Assembly (NCBI GenBank): GCA_002359895.1
Contig: DEOB01000011.1
Span: forward strand, 497,203 to 561,202
Reading direction: 5' to 3'
Source of the DNA: Stenotrophomonas sp. UBA2629
GTDB lineage: Bacteria > Pseudomonadota > Gammaproteobacteria > Xanthomonadales > Xanthomonadaceae
DNA: 64,000 nt
The position numbers were made by a program, and so were the translations under genes. Positions within the stretch are counted from its first letter, which is position 1. Each line of letters opens with the position of its first letter. Under the pieces are notes generated by a model that saw only the letters and a program-made list of their open reading frames with translations, was not told the DNA's origin and did not search any database. Below, piece after piece: positions 8,536 through 17,218 of the stretch.

Positions 8536-9381
8536 ATGACTGCTTCCGCTTCCACCGCACTTCCCGATACCGATATCGCCTTCATCGGCGGCGGCAACAT
8601 GGCCCGCAGCCTCATCGCCGGGCTGGTGCGGCGCGGCATGCCGGCCACACGCATCCATGTAGCCGAGCCGGTGGCCGCGTTGCGCGAGGCGCTGGCGGCG
8701 GACTTCGGCGTGCAGACCCACAACGATGCGGCCGAAGCTGTTGGCAACGCCGGGCTGTGGTTGATGGCGGTCAAGCCGCAGGTGATGCGCGAGGTCTGCG
8801 CGTCGCTGGCCTCCATCGCCACACGGCAGCAGCCGGTGGTGGTTTCCATTGCGGCGGGCATTACCGGCACCCAACTGGAGCGCTGGCTGGGCGGCGAGCA
8901 GAACATCGTCCGCGCCATGCCCAACACCCCGGCCCTGCTCGGTGCCGGTGTCACCGGCCTGTACGCCAACACCCGCGTGACTGCCGCACAGCGCGCGCAG
9001 GCCGAGCAGGTGCTGGCCAGCGCCGGGCGCACCGTGTGGATTGCCGACGAGGCGCAGATGGATGCGGTGACCGCCGTCTCCGGCAGCGGCCCGGCCTACA
9101 TCTTTCTGCTGGCCGAGGCGATGGAAGCCGCCGCGCTGGAACAAGGCCTGCCCGCCGACGCCGCCCGCACGCTGGTGCTGGATACCGTGCTCGGTGCCGC
9201 GCGCATGCTCACCGAAGCCGGCGAAGCCCCGGCCGAGCTGCGCCGCCGCGTCACCTCGCCCGGTGGCACCACCCAGGCAGCGATTGAAACCTTTCAGGCC
9301 GGCGGCTTTGAGGCCCTCACCGCCAAGGCCATCGACGCGGCCGCACGCCGTGGCAAAGCATTGTCCGCCGCCAACGATTGA
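8536..9381 (+). CDS. proC: Pyrroline-5-carboxylate reductase
   Basis: 281 residues. The Rossmann motif is IAFIGGGNMARSLIAGL near the N-terminus, and the C-terminal P5CR signature (AVSGSGPAYIFLLAEAM plus VTSPGGTT) is complete. The enzyme makes L-proline from pyrroline-5-carboxylate using NAD(P)H in the cytoplasm. ATG 8536 is chosen over a TTG at 8518 because it matches the family N-terminus. It is the second gene of a yggS-proC-DUF4426 run. Confidence 0.97.
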   Translation: MTASASTALPDTDIAFIGGGNMARSLIAGLVRRGMPATRIHVAEPVAALREALAADFGVQTHNDAAEAVGNAGLWLMAVKPQVMREVCASLASIATRQQPVVVSIAAGITGTQLERWLGGEQNIVRAMPNTPALLGAGVTGLYANTRVTAAQRAQAEQVLASAGRTVWIADEAQMDAVTAVSGSGPAYIFLLAEAMEAAALEQGLPADAARTLVLDTVLGAARMLTEAGEAPAELRRRVTSPGGTTQAAIETFQAGGFEALTAKAIDAAARRGKALSAAND

Positions 9382-9394
9382 CCGGGAGAGACCC

Positions 9395-9856
9395 ATGCGT
9401 CGTGCCGCCCCGTTGTTGCTGTCGCTTGTGTTGCTGTCACTGAGCGCCTGTTCCGGCCAACAGGCACCGCGCGTGGTCACCCCCTCGCAAGGGCACGCCA
9501 GCCAAGCCGACTTCGGTGCGCTTCGCGTGTACTACAACCTGCTGCCGACGCTGGCCATGAACGAAAGCGTCGCGCGCAGCTACGGCGTGCAGCGCGATGC
9601 AGGCCAGGCCTTGCTGGTGGTGGCGCTGCGCCAACGTAACGGTGCTGAAGACCAACCCGTGGACGGCACGGTTACCGCCACGGCCACCGATCTCTCCGGC
9701 CGCCAACAGCAGGTGGTTCTGCGCACGGTGAAAACCGGCGCGTACACCGACCATGTCGGCAGCGTGCAGATCAGCGACCACGACACGCTGCGCTTTGCGG
9801 TGCAGGTAGCCGCAGCCGGAGGCACCGGCACGCTGCGGTTTGAGCGCGGCTTCTGA
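9395..9856 (+). CDS. DUF4426 lipoprotein
   Basis: 153 residues. A type II signal peptide ends in the lipobox LSAC with Cys19 as lipidation site, so the mature protein is about 135 residues and exported. The body (FGALRVYYNLLPTLAMNE, then VARSYGVQRDAGQALLVVAL) matches the DUF4426 family, which follows yggS-proC in Pseudomonas too. GGGAGAG lies 7 bases before the ATG. Function is unknown; conserved linkage suggests an old operon but says little about the job. Confidence 0.85.
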   Translation: MRRAAPLLLSLVLLSLSACSGQQAPRVVTPSQGHASQADFGALRVYYNLLPTLAMNESVARSYGVQRDAGQALLVVALRQRNGAEDQPVDGTVTATATDLSGRQQQVVLRTVKTGAYTDHVGSVQISDHDTLRFAVQVAAAGGTGTLRFERGF

Positions 9857-9889
9857 GTGATCGGCAGCCACCCGCACTCAGGGCGTAAA

Positions 9890-10339
9890 TCATTCCGCGC
9901 CGGGGTTGCCTAAACGCTGCGGCCCGTCACCGCGCTGACCCAACGCATCATCAGGGTTACTCAAGCGACAGCGGCGCAGCGATAAACAGCCGCAGCCGAT
10001 GCAATCGGTGAACTGCTCCTTCAACTGCTGCAGTTGCGTGATGCGCTGTTCAAGCTCATCCCGCCACGACGCTGACAGCCGCGCCCAATCCGCGCGGGTG
10101 GGCGTGCGTGAGTCAGGCAACGTCGCAAAGGCTGTCGCCACCGCCTCCAGTGGAATGCCCACACGCTGCGCGATGCGGATTGCCGCCAGCCGCCGCAGCA
10201 CATCGCGGCGATAGCGGCGCTGGTTGCCTGCCGTGCGCAGACTGTGGATCAAGCCTTTGCGCTCATAGAAATGCAACGCCGATACGCTGACACCGCTGCG
10301 CTGCGCCACCTCGCCTACTGTCAGTTCACCGGCGACCAT
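9890..10339 (-). CDS. soxR: Redox-sensing transcriptional activator SoxR
   Basis: A MerR-family regulator of 149 residues. The N-terminal winged helix (LTVGEVAQRSGVSVSALHFYE) is followed by a dimerisation helix and the SoxR-specific [2Fe-2S] cluster motif C-x2-C-x-C-x5-C at Cys113, 116, 118 and 124. An ATG at 10357 would add six residues, but it lies inside the SoxR operator described here, so ATG 10339 is preferred. SoxR senses redox-cycling compounds and activates promoters with an over-long spacer. Its divergent neighbour is an MFS exporter; no soxS is visible, consistent with the non-enteric pattern in which SoxR acts directly on target genes. Confidence 0.93.
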   Translation of the reverse strand: MVAGELTVGEVAQRSGVSVSALHFYERKGLIHSLRTAGNQRRYRRDVLRRLAAIRIAQRVGIPLEAVATAFATLPDSRTPTRADWARLSASWRDELEQRITQLQQLKEQFTDCIGCGCLSLRRCRLSNPDDALGQRGDGPQRLGNPGAE

Positions 10340-10343
10340 CTGC

Positions 10344-10374
10344 TTGACCTGAACCATTGTTGAGGTTGCATGCT
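10344..10374 (+). promoter_or_regulatory. SoxR-type promoter and operator for the MFS gene
   Basis: TTGACC (10344-10349), then exactly 19 bp, then CATGCT (10369-10374). Between and overlapping them lies the 18-bp dyad CCTGAACCATTGTTGAGG (10348-10365), which differs from the SoxR half-site pair CCTCAA-N6-TTGAGG at one of 12 bases. The 19-bp spacer and the overlap of the operator with the -35 are as in the Escherichia coli soxS promoter. The reading direction is toward the MFS gene at 10429. Confidence 0.75.
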
Positions 10375-10428
10375 ACGCGCCTTCGCCGTAACGGCTGCAA
10401 ACGGCGCCCTACCTGCAACGGAATTACC

Positions 10429-11829
10429 ATGTCGTCCCACTCCACAGCCTCACCCGCCGCGGTGCCCATTACCGATCCCAGCCGCATCTCCATTCTGTCG
10501 CCCAAGTACCGCGCCACGACGCTGGGCATGGTGGCGCTGGTGGCGTTGTTCGCCTTCGAAGCCCTTGCCGTAGCCACGGCAATGCCCACCGTCGCCCGCG
10601 AACTGGACGGCCTCAAGCTCTACGCGCTGGCCTTTGGTGGAACCCTGGCCACCAGCGTGATCGGCATGCCGCTGTCCGGGCGATGGAGCGACCGCAGCGG
10701 CCCAGCCGGCCCGTTGTGGAGCGGGCTGGGCTGCTTTCTGGTGGGCCTGCTGGTGGCTGGCCTGGCGGCCAGCATGCCGGTGCTGGTGATCGGCCGCCTG
10801 CTGCAGGGCCTGGGCGCTGGTGCGCTGATCGTCGCGCTGTACGTCATGGCCGGCCGGGTGTTTCCCGAAGCACTGCGGCCGAAGGTATTCGCCGCATTTG
10901 CGGCCGGGTGGGTGGTGCCTTCGTTGATCGGCCCGGCATTGAGTGGCTTGATCGTGCAGCACGTGGGCTGGCGCTGGGTGTTCCTCGGCGTCCCCCTCCT
11001 GGCTGTGCCCGCCGCTTTGATGTTGCGCCCGGCACTGCGCCGCATCGCCACTGAAGCGCCGACTACCGCTGAACCTGCCACCCCAGCACCGGCAGAACCC
11101 TCGCCGGTGCCGTGGGCGATAGGCGCGGCCAGTGGCGCACTGCTGCTTTATATCGGCGGCCAGTATCACGACATCAAAGCGCTGGCGCTGCTGTTACCGG
11201 CCATGGCGCTGTTGGTTCTGTGCAGCTGGAAACTTCTGCCGCCCGGCACGTTGCGGTTGCAACGTGGCTTGCCCAGCGTGATCGCACTACGCGGCATGAT
11301 CGGCGCGGCGTTCTTTGGCTGCGAGGCATTTCTGCCGCTACTGTTGTCGCGCGAACGTGGGCTATCCCCATTGATGGCAGGCGTGATCCTGAGCCTGGGC
11401 GCGCTGGGCTGGAGCGCCGGCTCCTTGTTCCAGGGCCATCAACGCCAAGGCATCAGTCGCCCGCATCTATTGCAGGCCGGCACGGCCATGACCGCTGCCG
11501 GCGTGGCACTGACCACCTTGGTGGTTGCCAACGTGCCGATCTGGATGGTGCTGATCGGCTGGACGCTCACCGGCATCGGCATGGGCCTGACCTACCCAAG
11601 CCTGTCGGTACTCACGTTGTCGCTGTCGCCCCTTGAGCGGCAAGGCGCCAACAGCTCGGCGCTGCAGTTGAGTGAAGCCATCGCCGTGGCCGCGACGCTG
11701 GCGGTGGGTGGCTCGTTGTTTGCGGCACTGTTGGAGTATTCGGTGCTGGCGGGTTACCTGGTCAACTTCTGCATCGCGCTGTTGCTGGCCCTGCTGGCCT
11801 GCGTGATCACCCGCCGCACCCAAGCCTGA
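10429..11829 (+). CDS. MFS transporter, probable SoxR-controlled drug exporter
   Basis: 466 residues with about 14 hydrophobic segments. The loop after the second helix contains GRWSDRSGP, a variant of MFS motif A, and GRLLQGLGAGALIVALYVMAGRVFP resembles the antiporter region of the DHA2 drug exporter class. A Pro/Ala-rich cytoplasmic linker (TEAPTTAEPATPAPAEP) separates the two halves. The divergent soxR gene and the SoxR-type promoter in front of it suggest export of a redox-active compound such as a phenazine, quinone or other natural antibiotic. The substrate itself cannot be read from sequence. Confidence 0.88.
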   Translation: MSSHSTASPAAVPITDPSRISILSPKYRATTLGMVALVALFAFEALAVATAMPTVARELDGLKLYALAFGGTLATSVIGMPLSGRWSDRSGPAGPLWSGLGCFLVGLLVAGLAASMPVLVIGRLLQGLGAGALIVALYVMAGRVFPEALRPKVFAAFAAGWVVPSLIGPALSGLIVQHVGWRWVFLGVPLLAVPAALMLRPALRRIATEAPTTAEPATPAPAEPSPVPWAIGAASGALLLYIGGQYHDIKALALLLPAMALLVLCSWKLLPPGTLRLQRGLPSVIALRGMIGAAFFGCEAFLPLLLSRERGLSPLMAGVILSLGALGWSAGSLFQGHQRQGISRPHLLQAGTAMTAAGVALTTLVVANVPIWMVLIGWTLTGIGMGLTYPSLSVLTLSLSPLERQGANSSALQLSEAIAVAATLAVGGSLFAALLEYSVLAGYLVNFCIALLLALLACVITRRTQA

Positions 11830-12019
11830 CTCGGGCTTGGCTGCGCACGTCCATAAAACAAAGGCGAAGCGCGCAGAGGCTCACACTTTGCGATGAAGAC
11901 AATCGCACAGGACAACAAATGTCCGGTTGAGCACCGATAGCGGATAAAATTGTCAGCCCAACTTGCATTGCCCGATTTCAGGCCCCTGCGGCGCATGCCG
12001 CAGCCGCCGAACCAACATC

Positions 12020-13402
12020 ATGCAGCCCCCCTCAGCACCTTCGCTTTCCCTTGGCTCCCCGCTGCTGAAGATAGAAAACTGGGGCATGCGTCGTGGCCGA
12101 CACACCATTCTGGCGGCGATTGATCTCACGCTGGATGGCCCGGGCATCACCGTTGTGATGGGCCCCGGTGGCACGGGCAAATCCTCGTTGCTACACGCGC
12201 TGTCGGGTCAGCGCAGCGCGCATGCTGAGCAGTGGGGCCAACTGCTTTACCAAGGGCAGCCGTTGGCGCTTGCCGCACAGCCACCGGTGTTGGTGCATCA
12301 ACAGCCGCGCCAGCTGGGTTTCAGCGTGCAGGAAAATCTAAGCGCTGCCCTGCGCGAACACTACAGCGGCAGCCAACAGGAACTACGCGAAGAAATCAGC
12401 GCGCGCCTGCTTGCATTGGGCGCAGACGCGCTGCTGGCGCAGCTGCAGCAGCGTGTCATTGACCTGCCGCGTGGCCTCGCACGACAACTGGCCATCGTGC
12501 GCGCCGCCTTCAGCGGCAGCCCGCTGCTGCTGATCGACGAACCCACCAGTGAATTGGACGCCAGCGACGCCGAGGCCGTGCTGGCCCTGATCGAACGCTT
12601 GGGCAACACGCACGCTTGTCTGGTCACCCTGCATCATCAGGGTCAGGCACGCCGCATCGCCGCGCGCGCGATTCTGCTGGCCGGTGGCTATGTGCAGGTG
12701 GATGCCGCCGCCGATGCGTTCTTCGCAAACCCCATGCAGCACCCTGTGTTGGCGCAGTTCCTGCGTACCGGCAGCTGTCATGTGCCCGCGCCGGATGCGC
12801 GTATCGAAGAGTTGGCCGATGACGTCATTGCGCCAACGCCCATCAACACGCAACAGACTGCTGCGGCTCCTTCCGTAGTCGCTGCACGACCTGTACCCGC
12901 GCCGGTTGCGCTGCCCGCTACGCCCTCGCGACGTGGCCCCAACGGATTCCACTGGCTGCAACCCGGCAAACTTGCCGGCTGCCCGATGCCCGGCGTGGTG
13001 TTCGCTGCCGATCACGATCTGGCGCTGTTGCGTGGCATGGGCATCACGGTGCTGGTCAATCTCACCGAAACCGCCATGCCCGCCGCGCTGCTGGAACGCC
13101 ACGGCATGCGCAGCTATCACCTGGGCATTCCCGACCGCGGCGCGCCGCCACTGCTGTGGGCCAAGCTGCTGCTGGCCAAGATCGAGGTGATGCTGCGCGA
13201 CGGCGATGTTGTCGCCGTGCATTGCCTTGCAGGCCTTGGCCGCACCGGCATGGTGTTGGCTGCGTGGTTGATCCGCGAAGGCTTGAACGCCGATGAAGCC
13301 CTGCGCCGGTTGCGCACCATTGAGCCCGGCTTTGTTCAATCGCTGGAGCAGGAAGCCCTGCTGCATGCGCTGGAAGAAAACCTGCTGATCCGCGCAGGCT
13401 GA
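12020..13402 (+). CDS. ABC ATPase fused to a dual-specificity phosphatase domain
   Basis: A 460-residue two-domain cytoplasmic protein with no membrane segment. Residues about 16-250 form an ABC ATPase: Walker A GPGGTGKSS (48-56), Walker B with LLLIDEP (169-175) and an H-loop His near 205. The signature is degenerate (LPRGL at 149-153 in place of LSGGQ). A Pro/Ala-rich linker (about 270-305) leads to a protein-tyrosine/dual-specificity phosphatase domain with the P-loop HCLAGLGRTG at 401-410 (Cys402, Arg408) and a likely general acid Asp372 in GIPDRGAPP. ATG 12020 matches the domain start. A roadblock-like gene follows after 68 bp and a strong terminator closes the pair. No permease gene is nearby, so a transport role is doubtful; the function is unknown. 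See findings. Confidence 0.88.
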   Translation: MQPPSAPSLSLGSPLLKIENWGMRRGRHTILAAIDLTLDGPGITVVMGPGGTGKSSLLHALSGQRSAHAEQWGQLLYQGQPLALAAQPPVLVHQQPRQLGFSVQENLSAALREHYSGSQQELREEISARLLALGADALLAQLQQRVIDLPRGLARQLAIVRAAFSGSPLLLIDEPTSELDASDAEAVLALIERLGNTHACLVTLHHQGQARRIAARAILLAGGYVQVDAAADAFFANPMQHPVLAQFLRTGSCHVPAPDARIEELADDVIAPTPINTQQTAAAPSVVAARPVPAPVALPATPSRRGPNGFHWLQPGKLAGCPMPGVVFAADHDLALLRGMGITVLVNLTETAMPAALLERHGMRSYHLGIPDRGAPPLLWAKLLLAKIEVMLRDGDVVAVHCLAGLGRTGMVLAAWLIREGLNADEALRRLRTIEPGFVQSLEQEALLHALEENLLIRAG

Positions 13403-13470
13403 TTCCCCTCTTTCATTGCACCGTGCCGCCGTGCGCGGCACGCCTCTCTTCCTCCCCCAGGAAAACCATC

Positions 13471-13878
13471 ATGTCTCTTGACAGCACCTTGCAGCAATCC
13501 GTCACCTCCGTTCCCGAATGCCTGGCCGCCGGCTATGTCGATATCAGCTCCGGCATGTTGTTGTCGGTCCGCACCGTGGATTCGCACCCGCGCGAAGTAT
13601 TGGATCTGGTCGCCGCCGCCACCGCCGACCTGTACCAAGGCCCCAACATCCGCAGCATCGAGCAGATGTTCCGCCGTGCGCGTGGCCTGCAGGAGCAGGA
13701 AGGCGCGCATTACTTCCAGGAAATCATCGTCAACAGCGAAAACCTGATCCACATCTTCATGCGCGGCAAGTTGTACCCGGATTACGTGATGGTGTTTGTC
13801 TGCCGCCGCACCGCCAACCTGGGTATGGCGCTCACCCGCTCACGCATGGCGATGCCGCTGATCGAAGCGTCCATCTGA
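13471..13878 (+). CDS. Roadblock/LC7-like small protein
   Basis: 135 residues, no signal peptide or membrane segment. The predicted order of a strand pair near 20-35, a long helix (residues 40-53), another helix with RSIEQMFRRARGL, then strands EIIVNSENLIHIFMR and YVMVFVCRRTANLGMAL and a final helix fits the roadblock fold, including the NLG turn before the last helix. Roadblock proteins in bacteria (for example MglB) usually regulate small Ras-like GTPases as dimers. No GTPase is nearby; the upstream partner is the ABC-ATPase/phosphatase fusion. The fold assignment is by eye and is an inference. Confidence 0.65.
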   Translation: MSLDSTLQQSVTSVPECLAAGYVDISSGMLLSVRTVDSHPREVLDLVAAATADLYQGPNIRSIEQMFRRARGLQEQEGAHYFQEIIVNSENLIHIFMRGKLYPDYVMVFVCRRTANLGMALTRSRMAMPLIEASI

Positions 13879-13882
13879 AAAC

Positions 13883-13921
13883 AAAACCCCGTAAGCAGCG
13901 CCATGCTGTTTACGGGGTTTT
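13883..13921 (+). terminator. Strong terminator after the roadblock-like gene
   Basis: A 12-bp perfect stem AAAACCCCGTAA / TTACGGGGTTTT with a further CAGC/GCTG pairing inside, ending in a T run. The symmetric A/T flanks mean it could also act for the minus-strand lipoprotein gene ending at 13998. Confidence 0.9.
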
Positions 13922-13997
13922 CGTATATGCAGCGGTGCTGATGCATCGTACTGATGCAAACCGTGTCTGCCGGCATCAACTGCAGGGCGACATCCGT

Positions 13998-15965
13998 TCA
14001 ATCCAGCTTGTTCACTTCGCGCAGATCCTCACGCAGGATGCGTCGCACTTCCAGCACCGCCTCCGGGGTTTCCTGCACGCTGTGCCCGGAGATGATGACC
14101 TTCTCCGACAACGCGCCATCCAGGTGCGAGCTCCAGTAAGGCACCAGACCATCATCCGAGTCAGCCGTCGGCACGGTGGCCTTGCTGTTGGCGATGATGG
14201 AGTGGTACTTCAATCCCGGCGCCATCGGTAGCTTCGAGGACACCTCGACAAAAGGGTCCGTCGCTTTCAGGTTGTCGATGCTGGTAGTGATGCGTGGCTC
14301 TTTGGGCTTGTTGCCAGCTTCGTCGGGGTTCTGCAACGCAAGGAACACGTCGCCAAACTTGCCCAGGATGGTCAGCGGCAGGCGCACCAATTTGCCTATC
14401 AGGCGGCCCAAACGGTTGCTGGCTGCGTCGGTGCCCTTGTGCGGCGAGGCGATGAAAATCGCCCGCTCCACGTTCGGTTGCGGCGTGAAATGCAGCAACG
14501 GCGACAACCGGCTTTGCACCCGCTGCAGGCGTTCGCCCTGCAGGTTGAAACGCGTCACTGCATCGTCCCAGAGCACCTCACCGGAGTTGCTCAACATCAG
14601 CCTTGCAATGACGCCGCCCATGCTGTGGCCAATGAACACCATGTCCTTGGATGCCTGCGCCGTACCCTGGGGATCGAAGTGTTTCAGCGTACCGTTGAAC
14701 GCGTTGCTCACCGTGTAGCGGTTCAGCGCAATCGGCGCGTTGGTGGGGTAGTACACCGACCACACCTGGTAGTTCTTGTGCATCTCCGGGTCACCCATGA
14801 TCTCGTTGGCCATGTTCACCCACGCTTCTGGGCTGCTGGCCAAGCCATGCAGCATGAAGATGATGCGGCGGTCCGGGTCGTAGGGCTGCATCAGATAGAT
14901 ATGCGGCTCGCGGATGCCTTCGCCACGGCCAAACAAGGTGCGCAGCGACTGGCCGGCAAAGCCCGACTGCGCCAACCACACACCATAGGCGGCAGTGAAA
15001 TTACCGGCCAGGGGCACCTGCTGCCCCTGCAGAGTGACACTACTGGTGCTGTCCGGCCAATATGCTTCCAGGCGGATTTCCCGCGTCGCCAGCACTTCGG
15101 CCAAGGTGTTGCCACCGAAGTTCAGCAGCACCGTCGTGTTGTAGGCCGGCATCTCGCTGAAAAGCGGCAGCGCCGGTGTTTCAGCAACCGTGCCTTCGCC
15201 ACCTTCCACCGGCACCGGCACGGTCAGCGGGGCGTTCTCCATCACCAGCACCAGCTCGGCACCAAAACCGTCACGTCGGTACGTGCTGCGCAGCCCAGCA
15301 AAACTTACCGACGATGCAGACACCAATTGCTTGGGCAGGCTCATCGGCGGCAGTTGTTCAAAATTGTTTCTGATTGTCCAGCGGTCCACCTGTACCGGCG
15401 CGGTGAAATCCTGGCCTTCCATCGCCAGCGCGCGCGAGCGTTGGAAAACAACGGATGCTGCCTGCTCGGCCGCATAGTTGTAGTAATCGCGCACCTGCGT
15501 CAGCCGGTCTTCCAACGCGCGCTCGGCCGGTGTGCGGCCACTGAAGAACAAATACGCATAGGAGTAACGCGCGGTTTCCAACCAGGCGTCCAGCGCATTG
15601 GCCGGAAGATCACGCTCCTGGCCCAGCTTTGCCTTGGGCGTGAGCGCCAAGGCTTCCTCCAGCCACAATTCAGCCAAGGTGGAGAGCCGTTGCTCGGCCT
15701 GCAGGCCCTCAACCGTTGCTACGGTGTTGCGGCAGGCCGGCAGGTCTTTGCTGCACGCCGATGCGGTCAAGCCGATCACCGACAACGACTCCTGCGACAG
15801 CGCGCTCAACTTGCCGTTGTTGAGAATGTCGCTGCGCTTGAGCGTGACCTGGTCAACCGTGGCCACCTGCTTCATCTTGACCATGGCACAGCCACTGGAC
15901 AGCAGCAGCGCCACGGCAGCAATCATCGGCAACAGCCGGCGCATCCATGCAGATGTCGAACTCAC
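13998..15965 (-). CDS. Lipoprotein with C-terminal alpha/beta-hydrolase (lipase-like) domain
   Basis: 655 residues from a GTG at 15965 (an in-frame ATG at 15944 would give an equally good signal peptide). The lipobox LSSGC places Cys26 at the lipidation site. A roughly 330-residue N-terminal region of no recognised family precedes an alpha/beta-hydrolase fold: FMLHGLASSPEAW (oxyanion loop near 370-382) and the nucleophile elbow GHSMGG at 446-451 (Ser448); a late IISGHSVQ motif may carry the catalytic His. Likely an envelope-anchored esterase or lipase. The GTG start overlaps the stop of the upstream DUF4105 gene by 4 nt, so the two are translationally coupled and probably act together. Confidence 0.82.
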   Translation of the reverse strand: MSSTSAWMRRLLPMIAAVALLLSSGCAMVKMKQVATVDQVTLKRSDILNNGKLSALSQESLSVIGLTASACSKDLPACRNTVATVEGLQAEQRLSTLAELWLEEALALTPKAKLGQERDLPANALDAWLETARYSYAYLFFSGRTPAERALEDRLTQVRDYYNYAAEQAASVVFQRSRALAMEGQDFTAPVQVDRWTIRNNFEQLPPMSLPKQLVSASSVSFAGLRSTYRRDGFGAELVLVMENAPLTVPVPVEGGEGTVAETPALPLFSEMPAYNTTVLLNFGGNTLAEVLATREIRLEAYWPDSTSSVTLQGQQVPLAGNFTAAYGVWLAQSGFAGQSLRTLFGRGEGIREPHIYLMQPYDPDRRIIFMLHGLASSPEAWVNMANEIMGDPEMHKNYQVWSVYYPTNAPIALNRYTVSNAFNGTLKHFDPQGTAQASKDMVFIGHSMGGVIARLMLSNSGEVLWDDAVTRFNLQGERLQRVQSRLSPLLHFTPQPNVERAIFIASPHKGTDAASNRLGRLIGKLVRLPLTILGKFGDVFLALQNPDEAGNKPKEPRITTSIDNLKATDPFVEVSSKLPMAPGLKYHSIIANSKATVPTADSDDGLVPYWSSHLDGALSEKVIISGHSVQETPEAVLEVRRILREDLREVNKLD

Positions 15966-16996
15966 GGGTCGCTTCCTTTCTCATCAATGCCGGGTACACC
16001 TTCGCGTATCTGGCGGGAAAAATCCGGCGCATCATCGGCGCGCAGCGCACGCGGGTTAATGTAGCCGCGCTGTTGCAACGTCGCGTAGGGCACACCCGGC
16101 GTCAGGCCACCCAAGTCCTCGACATACTCGGCCAGGTAGCCCGACAGCAGCAGGCGGTAGTCCAACGGCAGGCCCGGCACGATGCCGCGCACCAGCTCAA
16201 ACACCACCGTGGTGCAGTTGCTGGTCAAGGTGTTGTAGAAGCGCGGCTCACGCTCCAGCTGTTTCGCGCGGTCCACATAGAACCGCAGCAGCTCGCGCAT
16301 TTTCTCCTGGCTCAACCCATGCAGCCGATACAGATAGACATCCTCGCCGCGCACGTTGCTGCGCACACGCACGATGTCGCGTTCATCCGAGGCCACCAGC
16401 ACCGCCTCGAACTTACGGAAAAAACCGCCCAGCGCCGAGAACGATTCGCCCTTTTCCTTGCGGATTTCCAGCGAAAACACCAACTGCCGGCCGTCCGCAA
16501 AACCAAACGACACCAACGTGTGTGCAATGGCCGGCCCCATCCAGTAGGACAGAATCATGTCCACCGACTGTACCTGCGACAGATCGTACTCACGCGGCTG
16601 CCAGCGCACGTCGTAATCCTCTTTGGTGCGCCATTGGAAATCGCGCACGTTGTCGACCAACAGACGGTCACCTTCAATACGGGCACGCAACGGCTGGGCG
16701 ACATCGTCAGCCCACACACGCTCCTGCTGCGGCTTGATGGTGGCCCACCAGATCAACATCACCGCAAACAGCGCGGCAAACACCGCCAGCGAATGCCAAC
16801 GCCGCACCGGCCCAAAGCCAGCGCGGATCGCCCAGATACTGGGTACACACCACACCAGCATCGCCACAATCTTGGCCACCACATTGCCGGGGAACTGGAA
16901 CCACAGCGCAAAGCCGCCCCACACGCCCACCGCCAGACACAGCAATGCGAGCAACACGCGCCCTATTGCCCGCAACACGCCCCGCACGCGACGCAT
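15962..16996 (-). CDS. DUF4105 membrane protein
   Basis: About 344 residues from ATG 16996; a GTG 15 bases earlier is also possible, so the start is uncertain. Two or three N-terminal hydrophobic segments are followed by a large domain bearing the DUF4105 hallmark FYNTLTSNCTTVVFELVR, with an invariant Asn-Cys-Thr-Thr that looks like a cysteine-nucleophile site. The family is widespread in Gram-negatives, often near lipid or envelope genes, and has no established function. The 4-nt overlap with the downstream hydrolase lipoprotein argues for a joint role at the envelope. Confidence 0.82.
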   Translation of the reverse strand: MRRVRGVLRAIGRVLLALLCLAVGVWGGFALWFQFPGNVVAKIVAMLVWCVPSIWAIRAGFGPVRRWHSLAVFAALFAVMLIWWATIKPQQERVWADDVAQPLRARIEGDRLLVDNVRDFQWRTKEDYDVRWQPREYDLSQVQSVDMILSYWMGPAIAHTLVSFGFADGRQLVFSLEIRKEKGESFSALGGFFRKFEAVLVASDERDIVRVRSNVRGEDVYLYRLHGLSQEKMRELLRFYVDRAKQLEREPRFYNTLTSNCTTVVFELVRGIVPGLPLDYRLLLSGYLAEYVEDLGGLTPGVPYATLQQRGYINPRALRADDAPDFSRQIREGVPGIDEKGSDP

Positions 16997-17218
16997 CCCT
17001 TCCTTTGCCACATCAACCTCCGAACCACTGGACGGACAGCCGGCCTTTCCGTCATTGCCAGGGCCAGCCGCGGCCCCGCGCAAAGATACCCTGCCGGGCA
17101 TGGAAATCAGAGTGAAACAGCAGGAAACGGGACCAGGCGGTTATATGGCAGAGAGGTTGTTGGGGCGATTGCCCGATTTGGGGGTATTGGGATTGGTAAG
17201 GAGTTCGCCTTCCGATGC

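Noticed and set aside
12020..13402. Fusion of ATPase and phosphatase as an assembly error or missed stop.
   Set aside because: The frame runs without interruption through a typical Pro/Ala linker and both domains are complete, so a true fusion is the simpler reading.
14439..16064. A long plus-strand open frame (541 codons) opposite the lipoprotein hydrolase gene.
   Set aside because: Its translation is rich in His, Gln and Arg, as expected of the antisense of a GC-rich gene, and the minus-strand gene has a lipobox and hydrolase motifs.
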